A stretch of 64,000 nucleotides of DNA from Planctomycetia bacterium (lineage in GTDB: Bacteria; Planctomycetota; Brocadiia; Brocadiales; Brocadiaceae): NCBI GenBank assembly GCA_015075005.1, contig JABTVC010000001.1, forward strand, positions 1,054,001 to 1,118,000. Direction: 5' to 3'. Position 1 is the first letter of the stretch, and each line of letters begins with the position of its first letter. Shown here piece after piece: positions 18,274 to 27,325 of this stretch. The position numbers and the translations under genes were made by a program. The notes beneath the pieces were generated by a model. It made no database searches and was not told where the DNA came from. It saw nothing but the letters and a program-made list of their open reading frames with translations.

Positions 18274-19986
18274 ATGCTATCTCATATTTTAAAAACGAAG
18301 GTCGATTCTATTGTAAACACTCTAACGGATGCACTTGACGCCGGATTATCTGTAATAGATGCAGATCTAAATATTATCTGGGCCAACAAGACGCTTTCTC
18401 ATATTTTAAATTTACAGTATGATCCTATAGGGAAAAAATGCCGCGAGGTATACAAATGTGAGTGTCAGAATACCCTGCATTGTTCTGTTTTTCAAGCACT
18501 TTCTACAGGTAAAAAGCAAAACAGTGAGATACAGCTTATTGCAGAGAAAGGTGAAAGTAGATACGTTAAGAATATTTCAACTCCAATCAGAGATGAGAAG
18601 GGCAACATAACCCACTTCCTGAAACTCTCGTTAGATATTACCGAGCAGCAAGAAAAGGTATACCGCCTCTATCTATTGCAAAAGCTTACAGAGATGATGC
18701 AGCGTACGCTGCAAATTGATAAATTGCTTCATCTGATCCTGACTTGCGTTACTGCAGGCCCTGCGCTGGGATTCAATCGAGCGAGACTCTTTCTGGTTGA
18801 CAAGTATCAGAATGTCGTTTATGGTAAAATGGCAGTGGGTCCTTCCAGTTTAGAAGAAGCAAATAAGATATGGAATGAAATAGCCAGTAAGTATGAAAAA
18901 CTGGAAGATCTTATTAAAGTATCGGAAGGCAACTATCATAGTGATACCTCGTTGCACAGGATTACACGATCAATAGCATATTCCTTAATGGATGAAAAAG
19001 AAGTTATTGTTTCGTGCATAAAAACAAAAAAAATCATTCTGGAAAAGGATGCCTTTCACAATCCAATGATTGATAAAAAGTTTGTAACCATGGTTGATGC
19101 AAATGAATTCGTATGTGTACCGCTCATATATAAAGATGAGGCGATTGGGGTAATTTTTGCAGATAATGCTTACAATGGCAAACCAATAACAGCGAATCAG
19201 ATAGAACTCATAAATACGTTTGCCAGCCGTGCAGCATTGGCAATAGCGAAAGCAGAGATATATGAGGAATTAGAGAAAAATAATCAGCAGCTCAAAGAAA
19301 CTCAGGATCGGTTGATTCGGTCAGAAAGGCTTGCAGTTATTGGAAACATGGCAGCATACATAGCTCACGAGATACGGAATCCACTCGTGACGATAGGTGG
19401 ATTTGCCCGAATGATTTTGCGGGATTATGCCGACCATAAGGGCATAAAACAAAATATAGAAATTATTATTGATGAAGTAAATCGTTTGGAAAAAATTCTT
19501 GCAAATATCATGGATTTTAGTAAACCCGTTGAAGTTGTTAAGGTATCAACTCAAGTAAATGATCTCATTGAGAGCACCTGCTCCTTAATGGAACCCTATT
19601 TTAAAAGTGGTTGCATTCAATTGATTAAGCAATTGAATGCAACGATACCCAAAATTATCGTTGATTCAAATCAAATGAAACAAGTGTTTTTGAATCTGAT
19701 AAAAAATGCTGTCGAATCAATGCCTGATGGGGGTAAATTGACAATAAAAACAGGAATGGAATATGATCATATAAAAATTGATATTGCCGATACTGGTGAG
19801 GGAATGACTACGGTCGTTTTGCAAAATATCTTTGTTCCTTTTTTTACTACAAAGGTGGACGGGACTGGTGTTGGATTGGCTGTATCGCAAAAAATAATTG
19901 ACGATCACGGGGGCTTTATAAAGGTAAACAGCATAGCGAAAGAGGGGTCGACCATTTCTATTTATTTACCCACAAAAAAAATGTAA
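18274..19986 (+). CDS. PAS-GAF sensor histidine kinase
   Basis: The 570-residue cytoplasmic kinase has no membrane segments. A PAS domain (about 15-125) contains a cysteine cluster (KKCREVYKCECQNTLHCSVF) that could hold a metal or iron-sulfur group. A GAF domain follows (about 145-325). The HisKA dimer domain has the phospho-accepting His365 in YIAHEIRNPLVTIGGF, and a HATPase domain has the N box (NLIKNAVESMPDGG) and G boxes (DTGEGM, GTGVGLAVSQKII). It is followed 25 bp downstream by a single-domain response regulator, likely its partner. The cysteine-rich PAS suggests redox or gas sensing, which is inference. Confidence 0.92.
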   Translation: MLSHILKTKVDSIVNTLTDALDAGLSVIDADLNIIWANKTLSHILNLQYDPIGKKCREVYKCECQNTLHCSVFQALSTGKKQNSEIQLIAEKGESRYVKNISTPIRDEKGNITHFLKLSLDITEQQEKVYRLYLLQKLTEMMQRTLQIDKLLHLILTCVTAGPALGFNRARLFLVDKYQNVVYGKMAVGPSSLEEANKIWNEIASKYEKLEDLIKVSEGNYHSDTSLHRITRSIAYSLMDEKEVIVSCIKTKKIILEKDAFHNPMIDKKFVTMVDANEFVCVPLIYKDEAIGVIFADNAYNGKPITANQIELINTFASRAALAIAKAEIYEELEKNNQQLKETQDRLIRSERLAVIGNMAAYIAHEIRNPLVTIGGFARMILRDYADHKGIKQNIEIIIDEVNRLEKILANIMDFSKPVEVVKVSTQVNDLIESTCSLMEPYFKSGCIQLIKQLNATIPKIIVDSNQMKQVFLNLIKNAVESMPDGGKLTIKTGMEYDHIKIDIADTGEGMTTVVLQNIFVPFFTTKVDGTGVGLAVSQKIIDDHGGFIKVNSIAKEGSTISIYLPTKKM

Positions 19987-20011
19987 TTGTAACTTTTTAA
20001 GGAGATAAACG

Positions 20012-20359
20012 ATGAAAACAATTCTTGTGGTAGAAGACGATAAAAACCAACTCATACTTTACGAACAAGAGCTGTCGTATGAGGGTTATAATATTATTAC
20101 CGCGAAAGACGGCATGGAGGCTATAAAAAGGGTAAAGGAACAATTGCCAGATCTTATCGTGTTGGATATTAACATGCCCAAGATGGACGGGATTGAAGCA
20201 ATGGGAAGAATATTAAGTGAGCATAAGAAGATACCTATTATTATTAATACTGCGTATAGTAACTATAAGGATGATTTTATGTCATGGTCTGCCGATGCTT
20301 ACATTATTAAGTCTTCAGACTTGAAAGAACTGAAAGCTAAGATAAAAGAATTGGTTTAA
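20012..20359 (+). CDS. Single-domain response regulator receiver (CheY-like)
   Basis: A 115-residue receiver domain with no output domain. It has the acidic pocket (VVEDDKNQ), phospho-acceptor Asp52 (IVLDINMPKMDG) and the conserved lysine (AYIIKSSD). The ribosome site AAGGAGAT is 7 bp upstream. It lies 25 bp after the PAS-GAF kinase gene and before a terminator, so the pair forms a closed two-gene unit. Without an output domain it must act by protein contact or as a phospho-relay step. Its target is unknown. Confidence 0.93.
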   Translation: MKTILVVEDDKNQLILYEQELSYEGYNIITAKDGMEAIKRVKEQLPDLIVLDINMPKMDGIEAMGRILSEHKKIPIIINTAYSNYKDDFMSWSADAYIIKSSDLKELKAKIKELV

Positions 20360-20377
20360 TATTTCAAATGCATAAAA

Positions 20378-20416
20378 AAAGGCGTCCTTGAATCTATTTG
20401 ATACAAGAACGCCTTT
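20378..20416. terminator. Bidirectional terminator between response regulator and TRASH-like gene
   Basis: A 13-bp stem with one weak pair joins 20378-20390 (AAAGGCGTCCTTG) to 20404-20416 (CAAGAACGCCTTT). A-rich DNA precedes it and T-rich DNA follows. It sits between two converging genes and could stop transcription from both sides. Confidence 0.75.
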
Positions 20417-20461
20417 ATCATTCAAATACACTTGTTATCTTACTGATGAAAATTCGACTTC

Positions 20462-20764
20462 TTAATGATGTTCTTTGTGTTTCGGACATTTTTTATCGTC
20501 ACAATATTTACACGGGTCCTTTTTAAATGCGGCCGCACAACCTTCACAGCAGAGAGTAACTGATTTTCCTTCGCATTCTACCTTTACTCCTTTGTCTTTA
20601 TCAACTTCCTTGCCACAAACCACACACTTTGTATCTGTCTTTTCAGCGGCAGAAACCTCCTTTGTGCTGCAACAACTAGAGGCATGTGTAATTTTGACCG
20701 CATATGAGGTCGTTAATACGAATGCAATGCCCACAACGCTCAAAAAATATCCAATACGTTTCAC
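20462..20764 (-). CDS. Exported TRASH/YHS-like metal-binding protein
   Basis: This 100-residue protein has a signal peptide (KRIGYFLSVVGIAFVLTTS) and a cysteine-rich mature part: SCCSTKE, then CVVCGKEVDKDKGVKVECEGK, LCCEGCAAAFKKDP, CKYCDDKKCP and a His-rich tail. The CxxC...CxxxC pattern with a short beta-hairpin is that of TRASH/YHS metal-sensing or chaperone domains. It likely binds copper or another soft metal in an extracytoplasmic compartment. It stands alone on the minus strand between a terminator and the FGE gene. No metal pump is adjacent to say which metal. Confidence 0.75.
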   Translation of the reverse strand: MKRIGYFLSVVGIAFVLTTSYAVKITHASSCCSTKEVSAAEKTDTKCVVCGKEVDKDKGVKVECEGKSVTLCCEGCAAAFKKDPCKYCDDKKCPKHKEHH

Positions 20765-20895
20765 GCCGTACTCCTTTCAAAAGAAAAAAATTAAATAAGC
20801 ACTATACCTACTACGGTACAATAACACTAATATTTTAAACAAAAGAAATACTTATAAGGTTCCATTTTTTTATAAAATGAAATTAATTCACATAA

Positions 20896-22272
20896 TTACG
20901 GCTTTTTTATATCCTTTGCACAACGGAATCCGACCGCTACATTGAACAAATCTGATTGCTCTGATTTCCTCGTGGTTGTTCGTACCTGGAATGGCTGAGA
21001 AAAGCGGGATCCACCCCTGATTACCCGTCGAAGACCGTTGTCGGGACCTTTAGGATTCATGGAAGGTGCTTCTGCATAATAGGTATCTAAATACCAATCA
21101 GCGCACCACTCATGAACACTGCCCGCCATGTCATAGCAACCGTAGATGCTCTTTCCACTTTCAATATTACCAACAGGCTTTGGATCACCGCCGAGATTGC
21201 ATCGTGCCGGATCCCATTCATTTCCCCACGGGAACTTTCTTCCATCCAATCCCCTCGCTGCCTTTTCCCATTCTGCCTCCGATGGAAGCCGTTTTCCAGC
21301 CCAGGCAGCATATGCATAAGCGTCATACCAATCAATCCGCGCAACGGGATAATCAGGAACGTTATAATATTCGTTATCCCAGAATCTGGGGGTATGGTTT
21401 TTGCCGCTCGGTTCTCCTTTAAAACATTTACTGTGATCGTTTGTCTTCTTCATATAATCCAAAAATTCCCAGTACTGCGCATTTGTCACCTCATAACGAT
21501 CCATTTCGAATGCGTCTACATAGACCTTATGCTGAGGAAAAGTGTCCTCCCTTGCCTCGTCAGAACCCATAATAAATTCACCTGCGGGCACAATGACACT
21601 ATCGTTTTTTTTCTTTATATCGGGAAGTGCCTTTTTCATGATTTCGTCCCTGTCCTTGAAGGCATCCAGAACGTCCTGGCGTTTCTTCTGTGCATTTTTA
21701 AGAACGATGATGTAACTCTGTACCTCAGTAATGTCATTGGCCTTGGGAGCAAGGACAATATATTTTTGTAAATGATGAATAGCCTGGTCTGCATTCCCCA
21801 GTTTACTATAGAGCCATCCCATGTTATAATGCAGTGCAGGAAAATCAGCAAATGCATCTTCAGCCTTCTTATATGATGCTATTGCTGAGTCATAGGATTC
21901 TGCATCGCAATAATCATTGCCTTCCTTATAATATTTCCTGGCAAGCTCTTTCTTTTGCCTTATAGTATCGGTCTCCTGGATACCTGGGGGGGCTTCTGCG
22001 GATGGAATAAGTTTCTTCCCGTGCTCTTTACAAAATTTTTCACCGGGCGTGCCCTCTTTTTTACAATCCGGACATATCATCGTTATGGGTATCTCTATCA
22101 ATTTAGTCCCGTCGTTACCGCAGAATTTTGTGCCTTCAGAATATAATTTATTACAAGCCGGACATTTTCTGGTCGTTGTGTCCGACTTTGTCATTTCAGC
22201 CTGGAGGATCGAAGTCAAAATAAAACATGATATACTTACACACAATAAAGAAATTACACAGTATCTTTTCAT
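20896..22272 (-). CDS. Exported zinc-ribbon, TPR and formylglycine-generating-enzyme-like protein
   Basis: The 458-residue protein has a signal peptide (about 1-25). Two zinc-ribbon knuckle pairs follow (CPACNKLYSEGTKFCGNDG and CPDCKKEGTPGEKFCKEHG), then TPR-like helices (about 110-200, AELYYNMGWLYSKLGNADQAI-type pattern), then a SUMF1/FGE-sulfatase domain (about 225-455). The FGE domain shows PAGEFIMGSDEAREDTFPQHKV, DRYEVTNAQYWEFL, RLPSEAEWEKAARG and VIRGGSRFSQPFQVRTTTR. True FGE enzymes oxidise a sulfatase cysteine; many bacterial members do other chemistry or only bind ligands. No sulfatase is visible nearby. It starts 6 bp after valS and is probably its operon partner by position only. 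Confidence 0.82.
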   Translation of the reverse strand: MKRYCVISLLCVSISCFILTSILQAEMTKSDTTTRKCPACNKLYSEGTKFCGNDGTKLIEIPITMICPDCKKEGTPGEKFCKEHGKKLIPSAEAPPGIQETDTIRQKKELARKYYKEGNDYCDAESYDSAIASYKKAEDAFADFPALHYNMGWLYSKLGNADQAIHHLQKYIVLAPKANDITEVQSYIIVLKNAQKKRQDVLDAFKDRDEIMKKALPDIKKKNDSVIVPAGEFIMGSDEAREDTFPQHKVYVDAFEMDRYEVTNAQYWEFLDYMKKTNDHSKCFKGEPSGKNHTPRFWDNEYYNVPDYPVARIDWYDAYAYAAWAGKRLPSEAEWEKAARGLDGRKFPWGNEWDPARCNLGGDPKPVGNIESGKSIYGCYDMAGSVHEWCADWYLDTYYAEAPSMNPKGPDNGLRRVIRGGSRFSQPFQVRTTTRKSEQSDLFNVAVGFRCAKDIKKP

Positions 22273-22278
22273 AGGTTA

Positions 22279-24959
22279 TTATCCAAGATCGTTTAAAATG
22301 AATTTTACCTTGTTTATTTGTTCTAACAATTCTTTTTCGCGATTCTGTTCCATTTCCACTACATGGGTTGGCGCCCTTGCAGCAAAATTTTTATTTTCCA
22401 GTTTGCCCCGTACAACCATTAAGTAATCCTCAAGTTGTTTCAGATGCTTTAATTGACGCTCCTTTTCAACACGTGGGTCAATAATATCTGCAAGCGGGAC
22501 AAAGGTCTGTATCTTTCCAATAACTTCACATGCAGCATTCTCAGGTTTTGTAAGGTCTTTACCGATTTCCAGGTGGTCAATATTGGCCATTTGTTTAAGG
22601 AGGCCGGCATGGTTTTTTAGCTCATATTCACTATCGGCGGAGAGAGATACGATGGCGTTTAACGCCTGCTTTTCCTTGATATTCATTTTGCTGCGTATGT
22701 TTCTAATGGCCCGAATAATATCTTGCAGGATACTCATGATTTCTTCGGAGGCTATATCTTCATATCGTTTATTCTCTTTGGGCCAGGAACTGCGCACAAG
22801 GCATTCCGGGTGCATGTTTTCAGGGATGTTAATTCTGTTTTTAGAAACCACCCCTTTTAAATGCTGCCATAATTCCTCTGTAATAAAAGGAATAAAAGGA
22901 TGGAGTAGATGTAGTATCTGATTAAAGACCTTTGCGAGAATAGTTTGTGCAACTTTTTTATCTTTAAGACTTATTGGTTCATACAGTCGTGCCTTTACAA
23001 GTTCAAGATACCAATCGCAGAAGGAGTGCCAGGTAAAATCATAGACCTTCATAGCGGCATCGTTAAACTTGAATTGATCGAGGTATAATGTAGTTGTCTT
23101 AATCGTTGTACTTAATCGGCTCAATATCCACTTGTCTTCAAATTGGTAGTCCTCTGGTTCAAGATTGATCTCAATCGGGTCTTCCGACTCCAGGTTCATC
23201 AGAATGAAGCGTGCCGCGTTCCACAATTTATTGGTGAAGTTACGGCCCATTTCAAATCTGCTCTCTGAAAGTTTTATATCCTGACCTTCTGTGGTTAACA
23301 CAATAATCGAAAATCGTAAGGCATCCGCACCGTATTGTTCGATCATGACGAGAGGGTCAATGCCATTCCCCAGTGATTTACTCATTTTTCTGCCCAGTTC
23401 ATCAAGGATTGTTCCATGGATATAGACGTTTGAGAACGGAACATGGTGCATTAATTCGAGTCCCATCATGACCATCCGTGCCACCCAGAAATAGATGATT
23501 CCCCGATCAGTGACAAGCGTAGATGTTGGATAATAGTACGGTAACTCCGGTGTTTCTTCAGGCCAACCCAGCGTAGAGAATGGCCAGAGGGCAGAACTAA
23601 ACCACGTATCGAGCACATCTTCGTCCTGTTTCAGGATGGCGCTGCTGCATTTTGAGCACTTCCCGGGCACATCGCGTGTGACAGTAATTGCGCCGCAGTC
23701 CTGACAATACCATGCGGGAATGCGGTGCCCCCACCAAATTTGCCGGGAAATACACCAATCACGCACATTTTCCAGCCAGCTCAAATATATCTTTTCCCAA
23801 CGATCGGGGAAGAAACTTACTGATTTTTTTTGAGTAGCCCTGATAGCTGCATGTGCAAGGGGGCGCATTTTGACAAACCACTGGTCAGAAATGTAGGGCT
23901 CAATAACGGCGAGGCACCGATAACAATGTCCTACCGAATGCTTGTGAGGAGTGACCATTTCAACAAGTTTTTTTAACTTTAACTCTTCTACTAATGCATC
24001 CCTGCACTCAAACCGGTCCATTCCCTCATAATCCCCGGCGAGTTCATTCATGACGCCATTTTCCTGCATAATAACAAGTGGAGTCAGGTTGTGACGTTTA
24101 CCCATTTCAAAGTCGTTTGGATCATGCGCAGGGGTAACTTTTACGGCGCCCGTTCCAAAAGATGGATCGACAAATTCATCGGCAATTATGGGTAACTCAC
24201 GTCCTGCGATAGGGAGGGCGAGGATTTCTCCGATCATGTCCTTGTAACGCTCATCCCTTGGGTTGACAGCTACCGCAACGTCTCCCAGCATTGTTTCCGG
24301 GCGAGTTGTAGCCACAATCATAAAGAGATGCGGGGCGTCTCTGAATGGGTATTTCAGATGCCAGAGGTGTCCTTCGTGCTCCTCGTGTTCCACCTCGTCA
24401 TCAGCCAGTGCGGTACAGCATCGGGCACCCAGTTAATTATGTATTTACCTTGTAATTAATCCGCGCTCGAAGAGGCGCACAAAGGTTTCTTTACTGCCGC
24501 GGAAAGACCCTCATCCATGGTGAATCGTTCACGCGCCCAATCGCAAGAGCTGCCCAATTTTTTCAATTGTTTAATGATGGTCGAACCGTACTGATGCTTC
24601 CATTTCCAGACTTCTTCCACAAAACGTTCACGCCCCAAATGTTTACGTTTGATACGTTTGGTTCCCAGTTCTCGTTCGACCACATTTTGGGTAGCAATAC
24701 CGGCATGATCCGTGCCAGGCATCCAAAGGGCATTGTATCCCTGCATACGTCTCCAGCGAATTAAAATATCCTGAATAATATTGTTCAGGGCATGCCCCAT
24801 GTGGAGTGCACCGGTTACATTGGGAGGAGGAATAACAATAGTGTACGGTTCCTTCGATGTATCCGGTATACTATGGAAAACCCCCTTTTCTTCCCAAAAA
24901 TGATACCACTTCTCTTCAATTGCTTTGGGATTGTATTGTGGTGATAGGTTTGTCTGCAT
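22279..24959 (-). CDS. valS: Valyl-tRNA synthetase, reading frame broken near codons 160-190
   Basis: This is the class I tRNA synthetase that charges tRNA-Val. The N-terminal 160 codons (24959-24456) show the HIGH-type motif as ALHMGHALN and the start of the editing domain. The remaining 704 codons (24393-22279) carry the KMSKS motif ([14 protein letters not shown]), the anticodon domain and a C-terminal coiled coil. Between about 24480 and 24400 the expected sequence ([27 protein letters not shown]) can be followed only by changing frame several times, implying at least three or four single-base indels in 80 bp. The total span is 2681 bp, the length of an intact gene. Because valS is essential, sequence error is the simplest explanation. 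The start is 3 bp after the ChaN-PDZ gene. Confidence 0.9.
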
Positions 24960-24962
24960 AGT

Positions 24963-26255
24963 TTACTTCTGTCCCATTTCAAAGAGGGTAACTTCACAGG
25001 AAATTGTCTTCCCGCCTCGTTCAATATCTACACCGCAGGTCTCCCCAAACTGCTTTGTTTGAAGATAATGAATCAGCTCCAGCACACTTTTCATGATTTT
25101 ACCATCGAGAGAGAGGATGATATCACCTGCCATGAATCCAGCCTTTTCGGCAGGGCTTTCCGGGCTAATTTCTTGTATAACCAGCCGATTGTCGCTTGTT
25201 TTGTGAAGCTGAACTCCCAAATATATCCTCTTTTCCAGTGCTGCGGGAGAGATAGCCCATACAAAATCAGCTGGTTCTAATGGAATACTTAATAAAAACG
25301 CGTCTTGTTCAGGCGACGGCTTGCCCTCCAGAAACTCTGCTGGATAAATAGTATAATACGGCAAGAAGGTGCGTCTGAATACCCTCTTGGGTATGCCAAA
25401 GTCGTATATTATATGACCGTTTCCGGTAAACACCAGAAACTTCTTGTCTTTACCTTCCCAGGACGCCAGGTAATCTGCTATCGTTTGTGCCATGTACTCT
25501 TCCCACAAGGATTGCACATCGTTATATTTTTCCAAATCGGCTGAACGGTCTATGTGCTCCCTGATGGCCCTCTCCAGATATACCCGATGAAAGAAATCAG
25601 TCGTGTCAATTTCAGGCAATTGTTTTTTCTCTTCTTCGCTCAAAGCCTGCAAGCCTTTTTTGCTTACCATTTTTACCAATTCTTTTGGAGCGTTTAAGGC
25701 GATCACAGGGATTTTCTTTTCACGGGCAAAATCCAGAATATCTTTATACAAGAGATAATCATAGCCCCACTCTTTATCCCATCGTGTCTCTTCCAGAAAT
25801 CTCTGCTCGTCAATTTCCCCGGCAATCCATTGGTCTAGAAAAGGTTGATACGGCCTTGTAAACATCTCCATACCAATGGCTATTGTGTTTCCAAATTTCT
25901 CATAACAAGCCTTGAGTACCTTCAGTTGCACCTGGTGCGATGCCTTATGGGCATGGGTTTCTCCAACATAAAGGACGCGGGCACAATCAAAGAAATGGTT
26001 TAGCTGGGAAAATTGCATCTTTTGACCTGTTGGGATATGAACAATATCATCGATGGCTACCAGTTCTGGAAAATTATTGAATCTGTTCGTTTCTGAAAAG
26101 GCATTCATCGGTAACGCAATGAATAAAAATAAAAGGAATAAAATAACTTTACCACAACAGCGGTTAAAGGTTTGTTTAATAGCCGTAACGCACTTTTTCC
26201 AGCTATAGCTTGTATCGTGGATGATAGAAACACGAGTTTTGTTTGCCATAAACAA
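24963..26255 (-). CDS. ChaN/Tiki-like haem-binding domain protein with C-terminal PDZ domain
   Basis: The 430-residue protein has an N-terminal hydrophobic segment (about 35-55), so it is exported or anchored. Residues about 80-330 form a ChaN-like domain, recognised by VLYVGETHAHKASHQVQ, IAIGMEMFTRPYQPFLDQ, RFLEETRWDKEWGYDY and VFTGNGHIIYDFGIPKR. Residues about 345-425 form a PDZ domain (SPAEKAGFMAGDIILSLDG). ChaN proteins bind haem and belong to a superfamily that includes Tiki-type proteases with a conserved GxxH/E. In a cell rich in cytochrome c, a role in haem handling or protein turnover is plausible but inferred. It is first in an apparent operon with valS and the FGE-like gene. A start two codons later is possible. 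Confidence 0.8.
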   Translation of the reverse strand: MFMANKTRVSIIHDTSYSWKKCVTAIKQTFNRCCGKVILFLLFLFIALPMNAFSETNRFNNFPELVAIDDIVHIPTGQKMQFSQLNHFFDCARVLYVGETHAHKASHQVQLKVLKACYEKFGNTIAIGMEMFTRPYQPFLDQWIAGEIDEQRFLEETRWDKEWGYDYLLYKDILDFAREKKIPVIALNAPKELVKMVSKKGLQALSEEEKKQLPEIDTTDFFHRVYLERAIREHIDRSADLEKYNDVQSLWEEYMAQTIADYLASWEGKDKKFLVFTGNGHIIYDFGIPKRVFRRTFLPYYTIYPAEFLEGKPSPEQDAFLLSIPLEPADFVWAISPAALEKRIYLGVQLHKTSDNRLVIQEISPESPAEKAGFMAGDIILSLDGKIMKSVLELIHYLQTKQFGETCGVDIERGGKTISCEVTLFEMGQK

Positions 26256-26426
26256 ATCAATAAAGCCTGAAGTCAGAGGCCAGAATCTGAAATAAAAAAA
26301 ATGAAGGGAAGAGTTTTTCAGTCCTCATCCTGTCTCCTGACTTCTAAATATTGATGGGTAAAATTTATAATGTCAGGTAAAATTAATTTTAAACACTATA
26401 GCATGTTTTCGTTATTAATCAAATCT

Positions 26427-27086
26427 TCATTTTTTTGTACCCTTTTTATCAATCTCCTTCAGTCTGAGATTCAGGATTTCCCGTTTCTTTTTAATTATTG
26501 CAGGTTGAATAAAATAAAAATTAAATAGTGCCTCCAGGACATCGAGATTCCAGTCTGCCTCACCTGACTCAACATCTATAACCTCACCGGTCCTTTCGCT
26601 CTTCATGGGCTGTGCTGCGAAGTTGCCAATATTCCGAACATCATCAATAGATTCTGCTATGTATGGCGGCAATGTCCCGCTGTCCATCACCTCCTGGATT
26701 TCATCCGCAAGATTGGATGGCTTTACACCTGCTTTCACCCGCAACAGGTGCTGTAGACAACGACGGCTTAACGCCGCGCTTGCCTTTGGACTATCGGCAA
26801 GAACGGTACAGGCCTCCCGGTAAGCTTGTGCAAATTCCACGGGAACTTCTTTTGAGAGTGGTACGCGACTTGGTACTCTGGGATAAATAAGACGCTCGTC
26901 TTTGATAAATTCTAAGACATGCCGGCCTCCAATACTACCAATTTTACCAGTCCCCAGGACAAGGACTACTCGCTCACATGATGGGCACTTCCTGCTAATG
27001 ATACCCCAATCGCCACTTGCATCGTTGCCGACGGGTATCACTTCGTAAAAATCGTGAAATGACTCCAGACAATGCGGACATTTCAT
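26427..27086 (-). CDS. DUF4145 protein with N-terminal zinc ribbon
   Basis: The 219-residue soluble protein has a zinc ribbon built from CPHC (residues 3-6) and CPSC (34-37), then a mostly helical DUF4145 domain with the family pattern LSRRCLQHLLRVKAG and DEIQEVMDSGTLPPYIAESID...RNIGNFAAQP. The domain function is unknown; it is found alone and fused to restriction-type nucleases and occurs often near defence genes. Here it lies about 2.2 kb from the BREX locus but is separated from it by guaA and is on the opposite strand, so a shared role is only a possibility. Confidence 0.82.
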   Translation of the reverse strand: MKCPHCLESFHDFYEVIPVGNDASGDWGIISRKCPSCERVVLVLGTGKIGSIGGRHVLEFIKDERLIYPRVPSRVPLSKEVPVEFAQAYREACTVLADSPKASAALSRRCLQHLLRVKAGVKPSNLADEIQEVMDSGTLPPYIAESIDDVRNIGNFAAQPMKSERTGEVIDVESGEADWNLDVLEALFNFYFIQPAIIKKKREILNLRLKEIDKKGTKK

Positions 27087-27325
27087 ATGCAGTCCTCGTA
27101 AAATGTTTTAAAAGATTAAACTTTAACAGTTAAATTATTCTATTATCTGATGGAATAAGGAGATTTTGAAAATGGGTCGAAATATCTATTTCTCCTTTAA
27201 TAGCCCCCGCAAAGTCTTTATCAAATATTTAAACTTTTCCAGATAAATTGATTTTTGACACTTAATTATTCAATGTAAACCAACGGTTCTTTCGCTCATA
27301 AAAGTTAATGCAGAGTTCTTTTAAC

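Noticed and set aside
21112..21771. Long plus-strand frame (219 codons) opposite the FGE-like gene
   Set aside because: It is antisense to a gene with clear domain motifs, and the composition is that of a shadow frame.
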